A DNA stretch of 64,000 bases from assembly GCF_022267555.1 (NCBI RefSeq), contig NZ_CP073586.1, positions 1 through 64,000 on the forward strand, given 5' to 3'. This document shows positions 8,572 to 18,002 of the stretch, piece by piece. Under the pieces are notes generated by a model. That model searched no databases, was not told the DNA's origin, and saw only the letters and a program-made list of their open reading frames with translations. A program made the position numbers and the translations under genes. Position 1 is the stretch's first letter; every line of letters begins with the position of its first letter. Source of the DNA: Proteiniphilum propionicum. Lineage in GTDB: Bacteria; Bacteroidota; Bacteroidia; Bacteroidales; Dysgonomonadaceae.

Positions 8572-9681
8572 ATGACAATATATCCTCAACTCATTATTGA
8601 TGCACTGAAAAATGTGCGTTACCCGGGCACGGGACAGGACATTGTTTCTGCCGGGATGGTGGAAGACAACATCCGCATTGAAGGCATGAAAGTGAGCTTC
8701 TCGCTCATCACAGAGAAAGCACACGACCCATTTATTAAATCGGTAGTAAAAATGGCTGAACAAGCCATCCTTACATATGCCGGCAAAGACATCGACATAA
8801 AGGGAAACATATCCGTGAAATCAAAGCAGCCACCACGTCCGGACTTGCCTGACTTGTTGCCGGGCGTGAAAAATATTATTGCAGTCGCCTCAGGTAAAGG
8901 AGGAGTCGGAAAAAGTACGGTATGCACAAACCTTGCAGTGGCTCTGGCTCAGAAAGGATATAAGGTAGGACTGCTTGATGCCGATATTTTTGGGCCCTCA
9001 GTACCAAAGATGTTCGGAGTGGAGGATGCCGGTCCCATGCTGGAGAAAAGGGATGGGCGCGATTTGATTGTCCCCGTTGAAAATTACGGAGTTAAGATGC
9101 TTTCTATCGGATTCTTTGTAAATAAGGGAGATGCGGTTGTATGGCGCGGAGCGATGGCAAGCAATGCGCTTAAGCAGCTCATTGGTGATGCGGACTGGGG
9201 AGAGCTGGACTATTTTCTAATAGATTTTCCTCCAGGAACAAGCGATATACATCTCACCCTCGTACAAACGGTACCTATTACAGGTGCTGTTATTGTGAGT
9301 ACACCGCAAGAGGTGGCACTGGCCGATGCCCGCAAGGGTATCAGCATGTTCACCGGCGACAAGGTGAACGTGCCAATTCTTGGGTTAGTGGAAAATATGT
9401 CATGGTTCACTCCGGCAGAACTACCGGAAAACCGCTATTATATTTTCGGGAAAGAGGGCTGTAAACGGCTGGCCGAAGAGCAGGGTTATGCACTGTTAGG
9501 CCAGATCCCCATCGTCCAGAGCATAAGAGAGGGAGGCGATGATGGCCAACCAGTAGCATTGCACAGCGACAGTATCACAGGGATTGCTTTCTCCGAACTG
9601 GCTGACAATCTGGTGCAAGCTGTAGAGAAGAGAAACAGGGAGCTCCCTAAAACAGGGATAGTAGAGATAACGCGAAAATAA
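8572..9681 (+). CDS. mrp: Mrp/ApbC-family Fe-S carrier ATPase, variant without CxxC
   Basis: A 369-residue protein with an N-terminal MIP18/DUF59 domain (about 1-85) and a ParA/MinD-like P-loop ATPase domain with a deviant Walker A GKGGVGKST at residues 108-116. Mrp proteins bind and transfer iron-sulfur clusters to target enzymes. The usual C-terminal CxxC that bridges a cluster is missing: the equivalent loop reads ENMSWFTPAELPENRYY, and the only cysteines I find are in TVCTNL and GKEGCKRL. This seems to be a Bacteroidetes form, so cluster binding may use another geometry. It follows trmB closely on the same strand. Confidence 0.88.
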   Translation: MTIYPQLIIDALKNVRYPGTGQDIVSAGMVEDNIRIEGMKVSFSLITEKAHDPFIKSVVKMAEQAILTYAGKDIDIKGNISVKSKQPPRPDLPDLLPGVKNIIAVASGKGGVGKSTVCTNLAVALAQKGYKVGLLDADIFGPSVPKMFGVEDAGPMLEKRDGRDLIVPVENYGVKMLSIGFFVNKGDAVVWRGAMASNALKQLIGDADWGELDYFLIDFPPGTSDIHLTLVQTVPITGAVIVSTPQEVALADARKGISMFTGDKVNVPILGLVENMSWFTPAELPENRYYIFGKEGCKRLAEEQGYALLGQIPIVQSIREGGDDGQPVALHSDSITGIAFSELADNLVQAVEKRNRELPKTGIVEITRK

Positions 9682-9761
9682 GATCAATATGCCGGGAAAC
9701 CGGAACCTCCAATATGGAATTTCCGTTATATTCCTATTAGCACATTACCATATAATTATTC

Positions 9762-10325
9762 ATGAAACATCCACTTGAGCAATTCCGGTTTTGTCCCAGG
9801 TGCGGTTCAAAACGGTTTATCGAAAACAATGAAAAGTCGAAGAAGTGCTTCGATTGCTGTTTTGTATATTATTTCAACTCATCGGCAGCAGTGGTGGCGG
9901 TTATAGAAAATAAGCAGGACGAAATACTGGTAGCACGCAGGGCAAAAGATCCGGCTAAAGGAACGCTTGACCTCCCCGGAGGTTTCATCGATATGCATGA
10001 AACGGCAGAAGAGGCTATTGCCCGTGAAGTGAACGAAGAGACCGGCCTATTTGTTACTTCTCAACAATACCTTTTTTCCATTCCGAATATTTACGTATAT
10101 TCGGACTTTGAAGTGCAAACCGTAGACCTCTTTTTTAGATGTAACATGAAAGATTTCAACGGATTAAAAGCACAGGATGATGTTTCGGAACTACTGTTCA
10201 TAAAGTTAAAAGATTTAGAACCCGCTGATTTTGGGCTCCTGTCTATTCGAAAAGGAGTTGAAAAATTGCGGTCAGAAAGGAAAAGAGGTACATCTGACAA
10301 TGTACAGCATAGCATATCACGGTAA
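9762..10325 (+). CDS. NUDIX hydrolase with N-terminal zinc ribbon
   Basis: A 187-residue protein that begins with a four-cysteine zinc ribbon (FCPRCGS, then KKCFDC) and carries a complete Nudix box at residues 74-96: the G-x5-E-x7-REUxEExGU pattern is filled by G74, E80, R88-E89, E92-E93 and G95. NUDIX enzymes cleave nucleoside diphosphates linked to another group; the zinc ribbon recalls NudC-like NADH pyrophosphatases, though the protein is shorter than NudC. Substrate unknown. It ends 14 nt before the TPR gene and may share a transcript with it. Confidence 0.85.
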   Translation: MKHPLEQFRFCPRCGSKRFIENNEKSKKCFDCCFVYYFNSSAAVVAVIENKQDEILVARRAKDPAKGTLDLPGGFIDMHETAEEAIAREVNEETGLFVTSQQYLFSIPNIYVYSDFEVQTVDLFFRCNMKDFNGLKAQDDVSELLFIKLKDLEPADFGLLSIRKGVEKLRSERKRGTSDNVQHSISR

Positions 10326-10339
10326 AAAAATTTGAATAT

Positions 10340-13327
10340 ATGAAAAAAATCATCTTACTATTCACCCTTGCACTTGTCACTCAGTTTTCAATGGCACAAA
10401 AAACAGTGTACCACACGCATCCGGAAGTACTGTTCAACCAGGGTAAAGAGATGTTTCTCGAGGGTAATTGGGTAGGCGCGCAAGAGCTGCTGACCGGGTT
10501 TGCCACATTAAGCAACGATTCATACCTGAAAGAAGAAGCAGCATATATGGTTGCCATATCGTCGTTCCACCGCGGAAACAAAACCAGCGGAAACATACTG
10601 AAAGAATTTCTAACGAAATACCCTGAAACCATACATCGACATCAGGTAAATTTTCTTATCGGATCGTATTATTACGATAAGAGAGATTGGGAAACAGCCG
10701 GAATATGGTTCGGACTTACCGATCTTGATTATCTGACTCTCACGGAACAGGAAGATTACAGCTTCCGTTCCGGATACACACAGTTGCAGTCGGGAAACAA
10801 AGAAGAGGCCAGGCGATATTTCGGATTGCTGTCACAAAACAGCAACAAATATAGGGATGCAGCCAATTTTTATCTCGGTTATATCGAATATATCAACAGA
10901 GACTATTCAGGAGCTTTGCGCCGTTTTGAGCGATTAAAAAATAATCCGGAATATCAGGAAGAGGTGGCCTTCTATACTGCTCAGGCTACCTTTTTCGATG
11001 GTGAGATTAACGATGCCATCAAGCTGTCGGAAGCTTTTGTTAGCAGATATCCGTCAAGTGAACATGTTTCTGAGATGTACCGTGTATTAGGCAATAGTTA
11101 TTACAGACAGGGACAGCCATCCAGAGCCATTACTTTTTACGAGAAGTATATTGCCGGCAACAACAGACCACTCAGGGGCGATGCCTATTTTATGGGATTA
11201 TCCTATTCCGATACCGGTAAATACAACGATGCGGTAAATATGTTCCAGCAAGCTGTAGGTGAGCCAGACGCTCTTTCACAAAATGCGCAGCTTCAACTTG
11301 GACACACTTATCTAAAAATGAATCAGAAACAGCAGGCCCAGATGGCTTTCGAGGCAGCTACACGCGACAATTATGACCCTCAGGTGCGTGAGACGGCTCT
11401 CTTCAACTATGCCCTGCTGGCACATGAAACCAACTTTTCGGTATTCAGCGAATCCATCACTCTGTTCGAGAATTTCCTCAGCGAATACCCCAACTCACAG
11501 TATATCAGCCAGGTGAATAATATACTTGCAGAAACATTTCTCACAACAAAGGACTACACGGCAGCCATTAACGCCATCAACCGCATCAAGAACCCCGGGC
11601 GCCGTATCATGGAAGCGAAACAGATGGTTCTCTTCCAGCTGGGAGCACAAGAGTTTATCAACGGAAATATGAACCAGGCAGTACAGCATTTCAACAACAG
11701 CATTAGCTTAGGCAACTACGATGTTAAAGCGCGTAACAGCGCATATTACTGGCGCGGAGAAGCATATTACCGGATAGGAAATTACAGCAACGCGGTAAAC
11801 GACTTCCGGCAATTTACGCAGAATGCAATATCATCAGACGAGAACTATGCTTTAGGGTGGTACGGTATGGGTTATGCTCTCTTCAAACAACAACAGTACA
11901 TTCAGGCGGCAAATGCTTTTATGCAATATATCTCTGCCGAAAACAACCGCAACAGGCCAGAGTATGCCGACGCAATGAATCGTGTGGGTGACAGTCACTA
12001 TTTTAACCGCAATTTCAGTGAAGCAGAACGCTATTACGGACAGGCTGCAACTGCAAACCCCGATATTGCTGATTATGCTTCATATCAGCGTGCTTTTGTA
12101 ATGGGACTGCAACGCAACTACCAGGGAAAAATTGAAGCTCTGGACAACCTTATACGCCGCTATCCCAACTCACAGTATTACGATGATGCGCTATATGAAA
12201 AAAGTCGCGCCCTTACCATGCTTAACAGGGAGAACGAAGCCATAACTGTATTACATAAACTGGTTACCGATTACCCAAAAAGCCCGATCGCCGGACAAGG
12301 AGGGGTGCAACTGGGGCAACTGTATTACAATAGCGGCAATTATCAGCAAAGCATAGCCGCCTACAAAAATGTGATATCTAATTTCCCGGGTTCAGATGAT
12401 GCACGTAATGCACTGGTCTCACTGGAGACGGTCTATCGTGAAATAAACGATATTGACTCATACGTAAGATATGCGAACTCGCTTCCGGGTGGAATGCGTA
12501 TCACTCCCTCACGCCAGGATTCCCTCACCTACCTCGCTGCCGAAAATGTATATATGCGGGGCAACCGTACAGATGCAGAACTGGCAATGACCCGGTATCT
12601 GCAGTCTTATCCTAACGGAGCATACAGCAGCGATGCCAATTATTACCTCGGGGTGATTGCCGACGAAAAGGGGGACAAGCAACAGGCATTGACTCATTTC
12701 CGAAAAGTAATTGATGCAAGCAATGTGAAATTTCTCGACAATGCACTTATTTACACATCTCAGACAGAGTATAAGAACGGCAATTTACGTCAGGCGCTTG
12801 CAGACTATTCAAGGTTAGCTAATTCAGCCAGGAATGCTACAAACAAACAAATTGGGCAAATGGGCGTTATACGCGCTCAATCGCAACTGGGAGGCTATCA
12901 CGAAGCAGTTCGTGCAGCAACAGAATTGCTTGCCGGAAATAATCTCTCAGCAGAAACGGTTACCGAAGCAAGATATCTGCGGGGAAAAGCATATCAGCAG
13001 ATAAATGAAACAGACAATGCAATGGCCGACTTCCAGTTCATTGCAAAGGATACGCGCAGTATCTATGGCGCCGAAGCTCAGTTTATCATTGCAGACACTT
13101 ATTACCGCTGGAAGTCGTATGACCGGGCAGAAGCACAGGTGAAAAAGTTTATGCAGAAAAGCACTCCGCATCAATACTGGATGGCCCGTGCTCTTATTGT
13201 TCTGTCGGACACCTATATGGCCAAAGGAGATAGGTTCCAGGCACTTCAGTACCTTGAGAGCTTAAGAACCAATTATAAGGGTGGTGAGGCTGATATCAGT
13301 CAAATGATAGATGAGAGACTTAAATAA
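10340..13327 (+). CDS. Large TPR-repeat envelope protein
   Basis: A 995-residue protein with a signal peptide (MKKIILLFTLALVTQFSMAQ, cleavage after AQ) followed almost entirely by tetratricopeptide-like helices with recurring A, Y and NP-Y-Y positions (GDAYFMGLSYSDTGKYNDAVNMF is one repeat region). It should sit in the periplasm or at the outer membrane as a protein-interaction scaffold. It is followed 81-105 nt later by an outer-membrane barrel gene, suggesting that the pair acts together. It recalls the YbgF/CpoB and BamD scaffold style but is far longer; no specific function can be assigned. Confidence 0.8.
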   Translation: MKKIILLFTLALVTQFSMAQKTVYHTHPEVLFNQGKEMFLEGNWVGAQELLTGFATLSNDSYLKEEAAYMVAISSFHRGNKTSGNILKEFLTKYPETIHRHQVNFLIGSYYYDKRDWETAGIWFGLTDLDYLTLTEQEDYSFRSGYTQLQSGNKEEARRYFGLLSQNSNKYRDAANFYLGYIEYINRDYSGALRRFERLKNNPEYQEEVAFYTAQATFFDGEINDAIKLSEAFVSRYPSSEHVSEMYRVLGNSYYRQGQPSRAITFYEKYIAGNNRPLRGDAYFMGLSYSDTGKYNDAVNMFQQAVGEPDALSQNAQLQLGHTYLKMNQKQQAQMAFEAATRDNYDPQVRETALFNYALLAHETNFSVFSESITLFENFLSEYPNSQYISQVNNILAETFLTTKDYTAAINAINRIKNPGRRIMEAKQMVLFQLGAQEFINGNMNQAVQHFNNSISLGNYDVKARNSAYYWRGEAYYRIGNYSNAVNDFRQFTQNAISSDENYALGWYGMGYALFKQQQYIQAANAFMQYISAENNRNRPEYADAMNRVGDSHYFNRNFSEAERYYGQAATANPDIADYASYQRAFVMGLQRNYQGKIEALDNLIRRYPNSQYYDDALYEKSRALTMLNRENEAITVLHKLVTDYPKSPIAGQGGVQLGQLYYNSGNYQQSIAAYKNVISNFPGSDDARNALVSLETVYREINDIDSYVRYANSLPGGMRITPSRQDSLTYLAAENVYMRGNRTDAELAMTRYLQSYPNGAYSSDANYYLGVIADEKGDKQQALTHFRKVIDASNVKFLDNALIYTSQTEYKNGNLRQALADYSRLANSARNATNKQIGQMGVIRAQSQLGGYHEAVRAATELLAGNNLSAETVTEARYLRGKAYQQINETDNAMADFQFIAKDTRSIYGAEAQFIIADTYYRWKSYDRAEAQVKKFMQKSTPHQYWMARALIVLSDTYMAKGDRFQALQYLESLRTNYKGGEADISQMIDERLK

Positions 13328-13432
13328 AAACCGGGATTAAAAAAATAATGCAGATCTGCTAACTTTTCAGATTGACCGGATTATATATGTCCAAAAGTCA
13401 GAAACTTAATGAAAATAAAAAAAACAGATAGT

Positions 13433-15142
13433 ATGAGAAAAATATATTTCACAATAATAATTTTGTCATTATCTTCAGGAATATTTGCACAAACACAGGA
13501 TTCTCTACTTAGGCGACAGATGGAACTGGAGCGAGACTTCACACCCTCACTGTTTGATGCGGACAAAATAAATTCGCTGCCTGCCTTGCATGAACCTGCC
13601 GTTCAAAAGGCCAACACCAACTATTCCACCTGGGCAGGGCGCACCACTCCTCCCCTGGAGATTGCACTACCTGCACCTGGAAACATAATGACGGCGATAC
13701 CCTACAACATGAAAAAAGGATTTATCAGATTCAACGCAGGCAATTACGCCAATATGGACGGAGTTTTTGGGTACCGCCTGGTAGAAGACGAGAAAAATGA
13801 TTTCTCTTTCACTTTTCATCATAACTCCACCAATGGTGATATCAACTATCTGCAGGATGTAAATCCGGCCGGTAGCAATGCCTATTTCATGGATAACCGG
13901 GGTTGGCTTGGATTCAGACATATAGCTGATGCTCTCACATTTAATATGCAGCTTTCATACTTGAACTCCACATTCAACTATTATGGAAATACATTCGGTG
14001 ATACCCGCTTTTACAATAATGAAAATCAGCGACTGGGCATTTTGAATGCAATAATTGGAATCAAATCGCATGAATCAGACATACTAAATTATAGAGGTGA
14101 GATAGATTTCAAAAATTTCTCCACCAGATTCGCTGAAACCGTCGACACGAAAGGAATAAAAGGGACACAGTTAAACGCGATTGCCGGTTTCGACAAACCT
14201 TTCAGAGGCGCTGGAAGCAAAGTGGGTGTGGATGGGAAGTTATTCACCACCTTTTATAATGGCAATTTAGACGACTTCACCCTTGTCAACGCGGCCCCAT
14301 ACATCACCTTTGCCGGCATTAACAGCAGTGCAAGACTGGGAGCCGATGTGCTTTTTCAAATATCAGGCAGTACAAAGATACGCGTTGTGCCAAACGTGAA
14401 ACTGCACTGGGGGGTAACTGATCACTCTTCACTCTACGCAACTGTTCACGGAGGAATCAGAAGCAACACATTCCCCGGTATGATAAGCGAATCGAGATAC
14501 ATCCAACCATATGACAATGTAATACCATCATTCACCCTTATCGACTTTAACGCAGGAGCAAAAATAGGTGAAGTGAGCGGGTTTCGTTTCGATATTTTCG
14601 CAGGATACAAAAAAACTGACGATGAACATTTTCTGCTATTGAACGGACAGGATATTGTTGACGGAATGGCAACATCCCCATATAAAGAGGTGCTTAAGCC
14701 TGTGTATGGGAGTTTGTCAAATTCTCACTTCGGTGGAATAATACAAGGCAACATATGGTCACCTCTGGATTTTTCATTGCGGCTGAAAAAAAACTTCTAT
14801 GAAGTAAACGATTTAACGGTTAACGATGTACTGATAAATGATGCCAGAGCCTACAATATGCCAGGTTTTGAAGTTGATATTCGTGCATCGCTTGATCTGC
14901 TGAGCAACCTGAACCTTACACTTAACTATTACCTGGCCGGAGACAGATGGTCCTATTTCGACGGTGCAAATCTAAAAATGGATAATATCAATGATCTTAA
15001 TGTGGGAGCCGTTTACGATATCACCGATGCCTTTTCCGTTAATGCAAGGGTAAACAACCTCTTGTCGCAAAAGTTCGATATCTGGTATGGGCACCCGGCA
15101 CAGAGCATTAATGCATCGGGCGGTTTCACGTTTAAATTTTGA
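13433..15142 (+). CDS. Outer-membrane beta-barrel (TonB-receptor-like barrel without plug)
   Basis: A signal peptide starts at the second Met (MRKIYFTIIILSLSSGIFAQ), so I place the start at 13433, not the earlier ATG at 13409, giving 569 residues. The rest is a run of alternating polar/hydrophobic strands ending in a C-terminal aromatic residue (GGFTFKF), as outer-membrane barrels do. The last part (GAVYDITDAFSVNARVNNLLSQKFDIWYG) is typical of the end of TonB-dependent receptors, but no plug or carboxypeptidase-like N-terminal domain is present. With the preceding TPR protein it forms a conserved-looking pair; it may be a pore or assembly partner rather than an active transporter. Confidence 0.75.
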   Translation: MRKIYFTIIILSLSSGIFAQTQDSLLRRQMELERDFTPSLFDADKINSLPALHEPAVQKANTNYSTWAGRTTPPLEIALPAPGNIMTAIPYNMKKGFIRFNAGNYANMDGVFGYRLVEDEKNDFSFTFHHNSTNGDINYLQDVNPAGSNAYFMDNRGWLGFRHIADALTFNMQLSYLNSTFNYYGNTFGDTRFYNNENQRLGILNAIIGIKSHESDILNYRGEIDFKNFSTRFAETVDTKGIKGTQLNAIAGFDKPFRGAGSKVGVDGKLFTTFYNGNLDDFTLVNAAPYITFAGINSSARLGADVLFQISGSTKIRVVPNVKLHWGVTDHSSLYATVHGGIRSNTFPGMISESRYIQPYDNVIPSFTLIDFNAGAKIGEVSGFRFDIFAGYKKTDDEHFLLLNGQDIVDGMATSPYKEVLKPVYGSLSNSHFGGIIQGNIWSPLDFSLRLKKNFYEVNDLTVNDVLINDARAYNMPGFEVDIRASLDLLSNLNLTLNYYLAGDRWSYFDGANLKMDNINDLNVGAVYDITDAFSVNARVNNLLSQKFDIWYGHPAQSINASGGFTFKF

Positions 15143-15451
15143 TCTTTTGAATCCCGTACGAAAAGCCTATCTCATTGCGACAGGGCCATATTATATATTG
15201 TTTATCTGCACATTATAAATATTTTTTCGATATTAATGGCTTTTGGGGCAGACTCATCTTTTTCAACAAACAATTCTTAATCGAAGCAAATCACTTTGCA
15301 GATATGCTGTTGTATTGTTGCATAAACACTGGGGGGTTAAACGTCGCACAAAACTATTTTTAATACTTCTTCCTTCTTGTTTACAATGCTTTTATGTACT
15401 TTTGCGGCGAACATTGGTTGTCCACAAACTTCATGAAGAGATCCGAAAGTT
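15143..15451 (+). promoter_or_regulatory. Upstream region of the PBP1A gene with -7 box at 15397
   Basis: A 309-base gap with no convincing gene; short frames here lack coding character. TACTTTTG at 15397-15404 matches TAnnTTTG and would give a leader of about 40 nt before the PBP1A start. A weak TTCTTG lies at 15374-15379, slightly close for a -33 box. Confidence 0.5.
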
Positions 15452-17851
15452 ATGGGTAAGAAAAAAAAAGCTCAGAAAAGAGCATCGAAAACAAAAAAAG
15501 TAACAGGGAAATATGACATCGTAAAAGCCATGTGGAGCCTGTTCGGCCTGATGGTGGCAGGTGCTGCGCTCTTTTTCCTGCTCGTGTCGGCAGGGCTTGT
15601 TGGTTACCTGCCAGAGATTAATGAGCTGGAGAATCCGATTGATAAATACGCATCACAGGTTATCTCTTCCGATAACGAACTGCTTTTCACCTATTCACAA
15701 AGCGATGATAATAGAATTTTTGTGGATTATTCAGACCTGTCCCCATATCTTATCGATGCATTAATTTCGACCGAAGATGTGAGATATTATTCCCACTCCG
15801 GTATAGATATTATAGGCTTGGGAAGAGCTGTATTTAAAACACTTATCCTCAATAAAGGAGAGAGCGGCGGCGGGAGTACCATCACTCAACAGCTGGCAAA
15901 GCTTCTCTACTCTCCACGGGCAAACAACAAACTTCAGCGTGTTTTTCAAAAACCTGTTGAGTGGGTAATTGCTGCGAAGCTGGAGCGCTTTTATTCTAAA
16001 GATGAGATCATCAACCTCTACTTGAACAAATATGACTTCAACTATAATGCCGTGGGGATTGAGTCTGCCGCACGTACTTATTTCAATAAAACCCCCGACG
16101 AATTGAGCGTAGATGAGTCAGCCATGCTTATTGGAATGCTTAAAAACTCATCCCTTTATAATCCGGTACGACGCCCGGAGGTTACAAAAGAGCGTCGGAA
16201 CGTTGTACTTTCTCAGATGCAGAAGGCTGGGCACCTTAAGAAGCAACAGGCCGATTCCCTAAAACAACTTCCAATTGAACTGGATTTTAACCGTTCCGGT
16301 CACATTGATATTGCCGCTCCTTATTACCGTCAGCATCTGGCAAAAATGATGATGGCCGTGAAGCCACAGAGAAAGAATTACGCCTCGTGGAAAAAACAAC
16401 AGTTTACGGAAGACTCACTCTCGTGGGAGGAAGATCCACTTTACGGATGGTGTAATAAAAATAAAAAACCTGACGGATCGAACTACAATATCTACACAGA
16501 CGGACTTAAGATTTACTCAACAATCGATTCCCGTATGCAACGCTACGCGGAAGCTGCTGTGAAAGAACATTTGGGCGGATATCTCCAAAAACAGTTTTTC
16601 AGTGAAAAGGCCGGCAGGAAATACGCTCCGTACTCTGTTGAAGTAAGCAATCAGGTTGATGATCTGATGACGGCAGCAATGAAACAGACGGAACGTTACC
16701 GTGTTCTTAAAAAAGGAGGACTCAGTGAAGCTGAAATAATTAAAAACTTTAAGGAGGTACCTGTCGAAATGAAGGTTTTCTCATGGGAGCATCGGGAAAT
16801 AGACACACTGATGACACCCTGGGATTCAATCCGCTATCATAAAAACTTCCTTCGTGCGGGATTCATGGCAATGGATCCTTTAACGGGACATGTAAAAGCC
16901 TATGTAGGAGGGCCTGATTTCAAATTCTTCAAATATGATATGGTTTCCACCGGCAAACGGCAGATAGGTTCTACAATCAAGCCTTATCTCTACACTCTTG
17001 CAATGGAGGAGGGGATGACTCCTTGCGACGGAATGATTCACGGCCCGGTAACACTTATGCCCGAAGTAGGGGAGCCATGGGAACCACGCAATACGCGTAA
17101 AGCTTCCGGAGAGTTTGTATCCATCAAATGGGGCCTTCAGAACTCCGACAACTGGGTGACTGCCTGGCTGATGAAGCAATTCTCGCCCTACACATTTGCC
17201 CGTATGCTCCAATCATTCGGGTTGAAGACTCCGGCCGATCCGGTAGTTTCACTTGCGCTGGGACCTAATGACGCATCAGTTTATGAGATGGTAGGAGCCT
17301 ATTCTTCTTTCATCAACAGAGGCATCCGCGTGGAGCCGGTATTGGTGACCCGAATTGAAGACCAGTTCGGCAACGAAGTGTACTCATCCGTCCCCAGAAT
17401 GAAAGAGATCTTCAGTGAATCTACCTCCTATAAGATGCTCGATATGCTGAAGGCTGTCATCGATGGCGGTTCGGGAGGCAGGCTGAGACGGTTATATAAC
17501 CTGAAAGGGCAAATGGGCGGAAAAACGGGTACGACAAATAATAATTCCGACGGATGGTTTATGTCGTTTACCCCCAATCTGGTCGCAGGCTGCTGGGTGG
17601 GCGGTGAAGACCCATCCATACATTTCGACCGGATGGCTTACGGACAGGGAGCCAGCATGGCGTTACCCATTCACGGGTTGTTTTATCAAAAGATTTATGC
17701 CGATCGCGAACTAAAATACAGTGACGACGGTGTTTTTGATATCCCAGCCGAATTCGACCCGTGTCATGATTCAAAGCGCTACTCTCCCGACTTCTACCGG
17801 AATGATGATCCGATGGTGGAGAGCGAAGGTATCGACGACATATTCAATTGA
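15452..17851 (+). CDS. mrcA: Class A penicillin-binding protein 1A
   Basis: A 799-residue bifunctional peptidoglycan synthase. A very basic N-terminus (residues 2-20) precedes one membrane helix (27-50). The GT51 glycosyltransferase domain has its catalytic glutamate at E108 (STEDVRYYSHSG) and the GGSTITQQ motif. The transpeptidase domain has S507 in STIK, SDN of SxN, and KTG at 691-693. It polymerises and crosslinks glycan strands on the outer face of the inner membrane. It is convergent with a BlaR1/BlaI-like pair, which makes a link to cell-wall stress sensing attractive, but no shared promoter is seen. Confidence 0.93.
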   Translation: MGKKKKAQKRASKTKKVTGKYDIVKAMWSLFGLMVAGAALFFLLVSAGLVGYLPEINELENPIDKYASQVISSDNELLFTYSQSDDNRIFVDYSDLSPYLIDALISTEDVRYYSHSGIDIIGLGRAVFKTLILNKGESGGGSTITQQLAKLLYSPRANNKLQRVFQKPVEWVIAAKLERFYSKDEIINLYLNKYDFNYNAVGIESAARTYFNKTPDELSVDESAMLIGMLKNSSLYNPVRRPEVTKERRNVVLSQMQKAGHLKKQQADSLKQLPIELDFNRSGHIDIAAPYYRQHLAKMMMAVKPQRKNYASWKKQQFTEDSLSWEEDPLYGWCNKNKKPDGSNYNIYTDGLKIYSTIDSRMQRYAEAAVKEHLGGYLQKQFFSEKAGRKYAPYSVEVSNQVDDLMTAAMKQTERYRVLKKGGLSEAEIIKNFKEVPVEMKVFSWEHREIDTLMTPWDSIRYHKNFLRAGFMAMDPLTGHVKAYVGGPDFKFFKYDMVSTGKRQIGSTIKPYLYTLAMEEGMTPCDGMIHGPVTLMPEVGEPWEPRNTRKASGEFVSIKWGLQNSDNWVTAWLMKQFSPYTFARMLQSFGLKTPADPVVSLALGPNDASVYEMVGAYSSFINRGIRVEPVLVTRIEDQFGNEVYSSVPRMKEIFSESTSYKMLDMLKAVIDGGSGGRLRRLYNLKGQMGGKTGTTNNNSDGWFMSFTPNLVAGCWVGGEDPSIHFDRMAYGQGASMALPIHGLFYQKIYADRELKYSDDGVFDIPAEFDPCHDSKRYSPDFYRNDDPMVESEGIDDIFN

Positions 17852-17935
17852 TATTATTCGACAACTGCCACACCGGACAACAGGAATAATAAGCTGAAAA
17901 ACAAGTATAAGCATCGGCTTTAAATAGAGATCAAA

Positions 17936-17995
17936 GGAGGATTCAAAATTGAATACCTCCCTTGATGTTGATATAATTATCAACAAGGAGAATAG
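17936..17995. terminator. Hairpins between convergent PBP1A and blaR1-like genes
   Basis: AAGGAGG-ATTCAA near 17935-17948 pairs with TTGAAT and CCTCCCTT, and a second hairpin GTTGAT...ATCAAC lies near 17963-17982. Neither has a long T run on either strand, so termination is likely but unproven. Confidence 0.4.
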
Positions 17996-18002
17996 TTGAT
18001 AA

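Noticed and set aside
15243-15503. 86-codon frame before PBP1A
   Set aside because: Runs through the promoter and into the PBP1A start in another frame; no coding evidence.
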